Shown: one piece after another, positions 4,671-5,366 of the stretch
Layout: each line of letters begins with the position of its first letter
Numbering within the stretch: position 1 is the first letter of the stretch
The notes under the pieces: model-generated
Told to the model about the DNA's origin: nothing
What the model saw: the letters and a program-made list of their open reading frames with translations, nothing else
Databases searched by the model: none
From: Bacillota bacterium
GTDB taxonomy: Bacteria; Bacillota_I; Bacilli_A; MOL361; Turicibacteraceae
Length of the DNA: 5,366 nucleotides
Assembly: GCA_003486705.1 (NCBI GenBank)
Contig: DNGE01000114.1
Location: forward strand, 849-6,214
Direction of reading: 5' to 3'
Position numbers and translations under genes: made by a program

Positions 4671-5033
4671 TTAACGCTTAACCGTTAACTCAACCGCTGC
4701 ACTTCCTGTAAATCCTGGAATAGGTGGATTCATTTTGCGAACCTCAACCTTTACCTTATCTAATTCCTCATAAGACTCTATTAACTGCTGTCCAATTCTA
4801 AAAGCAAGCGTCTCAATTAACTCCACATGCTCACCATACATAATATCAGCAATCATTTCATACGCCTCACCATAGTGAACCGTTAACAATAAATCATCCG
4901 TTGCCCCAGCTGCTAATACACAATCACTATACATTAACACATCAACTTTAAACTTTTGATCAATTTCATATTCATGTGGACAAGCACCATGTTTTGTTAC
5001 AAATTCCATATCATTTAACATTATTTTACCCAT
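4671..5033 (-). CDS. folB: Dihydroneopterin aldolase
   Basis: Converts 7,8-dihydroneopterin to 6-hydroxymethyl-7,8-dihydropterin and glycolaldehyde, supplying the FolK substrate; a cytosolic octamer in known homologues. Length is 120 residues, as usual. Family marks are the FVTKHGACPHEYEIDQKFKV segment (11-30) with the conserved N-terminal Glu region, TVHYGEAYEMI (51-61) with Tyr54, LIETLAFRI (72-80) with Glu74, and KVEVRKMNPPIPG (95-107) with catalytic Lys100, numbering that coincides with the S. aureus enzyme. The start ATG (5031-5033) has only a weak SD, GTGGGAT, 5-6 bases upstream, similar to the dusB leader. Sixty bases separate it from the folP stop and 34 from folK, so co-transcription is likely. 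Confidence 0.96.
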   Translation of the reverse strand: MGKIMLNDMEFVTKHGACPHEYEIDQKFKVDVLMYSDCVLAAGATDDLLLTVHYGEAYEMIADIMYGEHVELIETLAFRIGQQLIESYEELDKVKVEVRKMNPPIPGFTGSAAVELTVKR

Positions 5034-5093
5034 AAATTATCCCACTTTCATCTATTAATCATTATCATCTTAATTTATATTTTCTATGCGGTG

Positions 5094-5366
5094 CTAAGAC
5101 TTAAGCGCCTGCATAACTTTTGCGACTCTGCAATTTTCAAGCACATCATGCACTCTTATGAGTTGAATTCCTTTACTAACAGCTAAGCAAGTTGTGGCCA
5201 ACGTTCCCTCCAGCCTTTGATCAACTTCAAGCCCTCCTAGTAAATGGCCAATCGTTCCTTTACGACTAACACCTAATAAAACAGGATACCCAAGGACATG
5301 GAACTGTTCTAAATTTTTTAACAACTCAATATTTCCATCAATTGTTTTTGAAAAACCGATGCCTGG
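5094..5366 (-). CDS. folP: Dihydropteroate synthase, C-terminal part
   Basis: Joins 6-hydroxymethyl-7,8-dihydropterin pyrophosphate to p-aminobenzoate to give dihydropteroate, and is the sulfonamide target. The reading frame stays open through the right edge of the window; 90 residues are visible out of about 270. They begin PGIGFSKTIDGN (the PGIGFGK block of the family, here with Ser for the second Gly), then GYPVLLGVSRK (26-36) with the substrate-binding Lys, RLEGTLAT (51-58) and the C-terminal IRVHDV (70-75), whose Arg and His contact the pterin pyrophosphate. It ends at TAG 5094-5096. It is the most upstream visible gene of the fol operon, 60 bases before folB. Confidence 0.96.
   Translation of the reverse strand, partial: PGIGFSKTIDGNIELLKNLEQFHVLGYPVLLGVSRKGTIGHLLGGLEVDQRLEGTLATTCLAVSKGIQLIRVHDVLENCRVAKVMQALKS

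Noticed and set aside
5094..5324. folP as a short complete gene starting within the window
   Set aside because: The frame continues upstream to the edge and encodes the conserved PGIGFSK block, so the gene is truncated only by the window boundary.

Overview
The window is AT-rich, tightly packed bacterial DNA with strong AGGAGG-type ribosome binding sites, intrinsic terminators and a folP-folB-folK run with dusB nearby. This points to a low-GC Bacillota, most likely class Bacilli. A Turicibacter-like gut bacterium would fit, but that is a guess from general appearance and not something the sequence proves.

Layout, left to right. Positions 3-452 (+) hold the C-terminal part of an M42-family metallopeptidase. 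It converges on dusB (491-1495, -), a tRNA-dihydrouridine synthase, and the two share a perfect 13-bp hairpin terminator. Next comes a two-gene minus-strand operon of cation exporters, mntP (Mn2+ efflux, 2696-3259) followed by a CaCA-family Na+/Ca2+-type antiporter (1717-2670), closed by its own terminator. Positions 3260-3788 are a 529-bp gap without a recognised gene. It carries several DnaA-box-like TTATCCA elements, then two near-copies, 85 bp apart, of a promoter module (TGACA-N4-TGTCA palindrome plus extended -10). The second module leads into a 51-codon plus-strand gene of unknown function (3789-3944). Downstream lies a structured, C-rich stretch (about 4000-4117) with two copies of CTACCCTACCCTAA, the second displayed in the loop of a strong terminator; I read it as a candidate regulatory small RNA or 3'-UTR-derived RNA. 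The right end is the folate operon on the minus strand: folP (partial), folB, folK, ending in a GC-rich terminator at 4126-4149.

How the parts fit. The three fol genes catalyse steps of dihydropteroate synthesis (FolB, FolK, FolP). dusB, which often follows folK in Bacilli, is here separated from it by the cation-export operon and the small-gene/RNA unit. MntP and the antiporter together suggest a Mn2+/Ca2+ export unit. The least ordinary part is 3300-4120: repeated DnaA-box-like sites, duplicated apparently activator-dependent promoters, an acidic orphan microprotein and a C-rich-loop RNA candidate. Its function cannot be settled from sequence alone.
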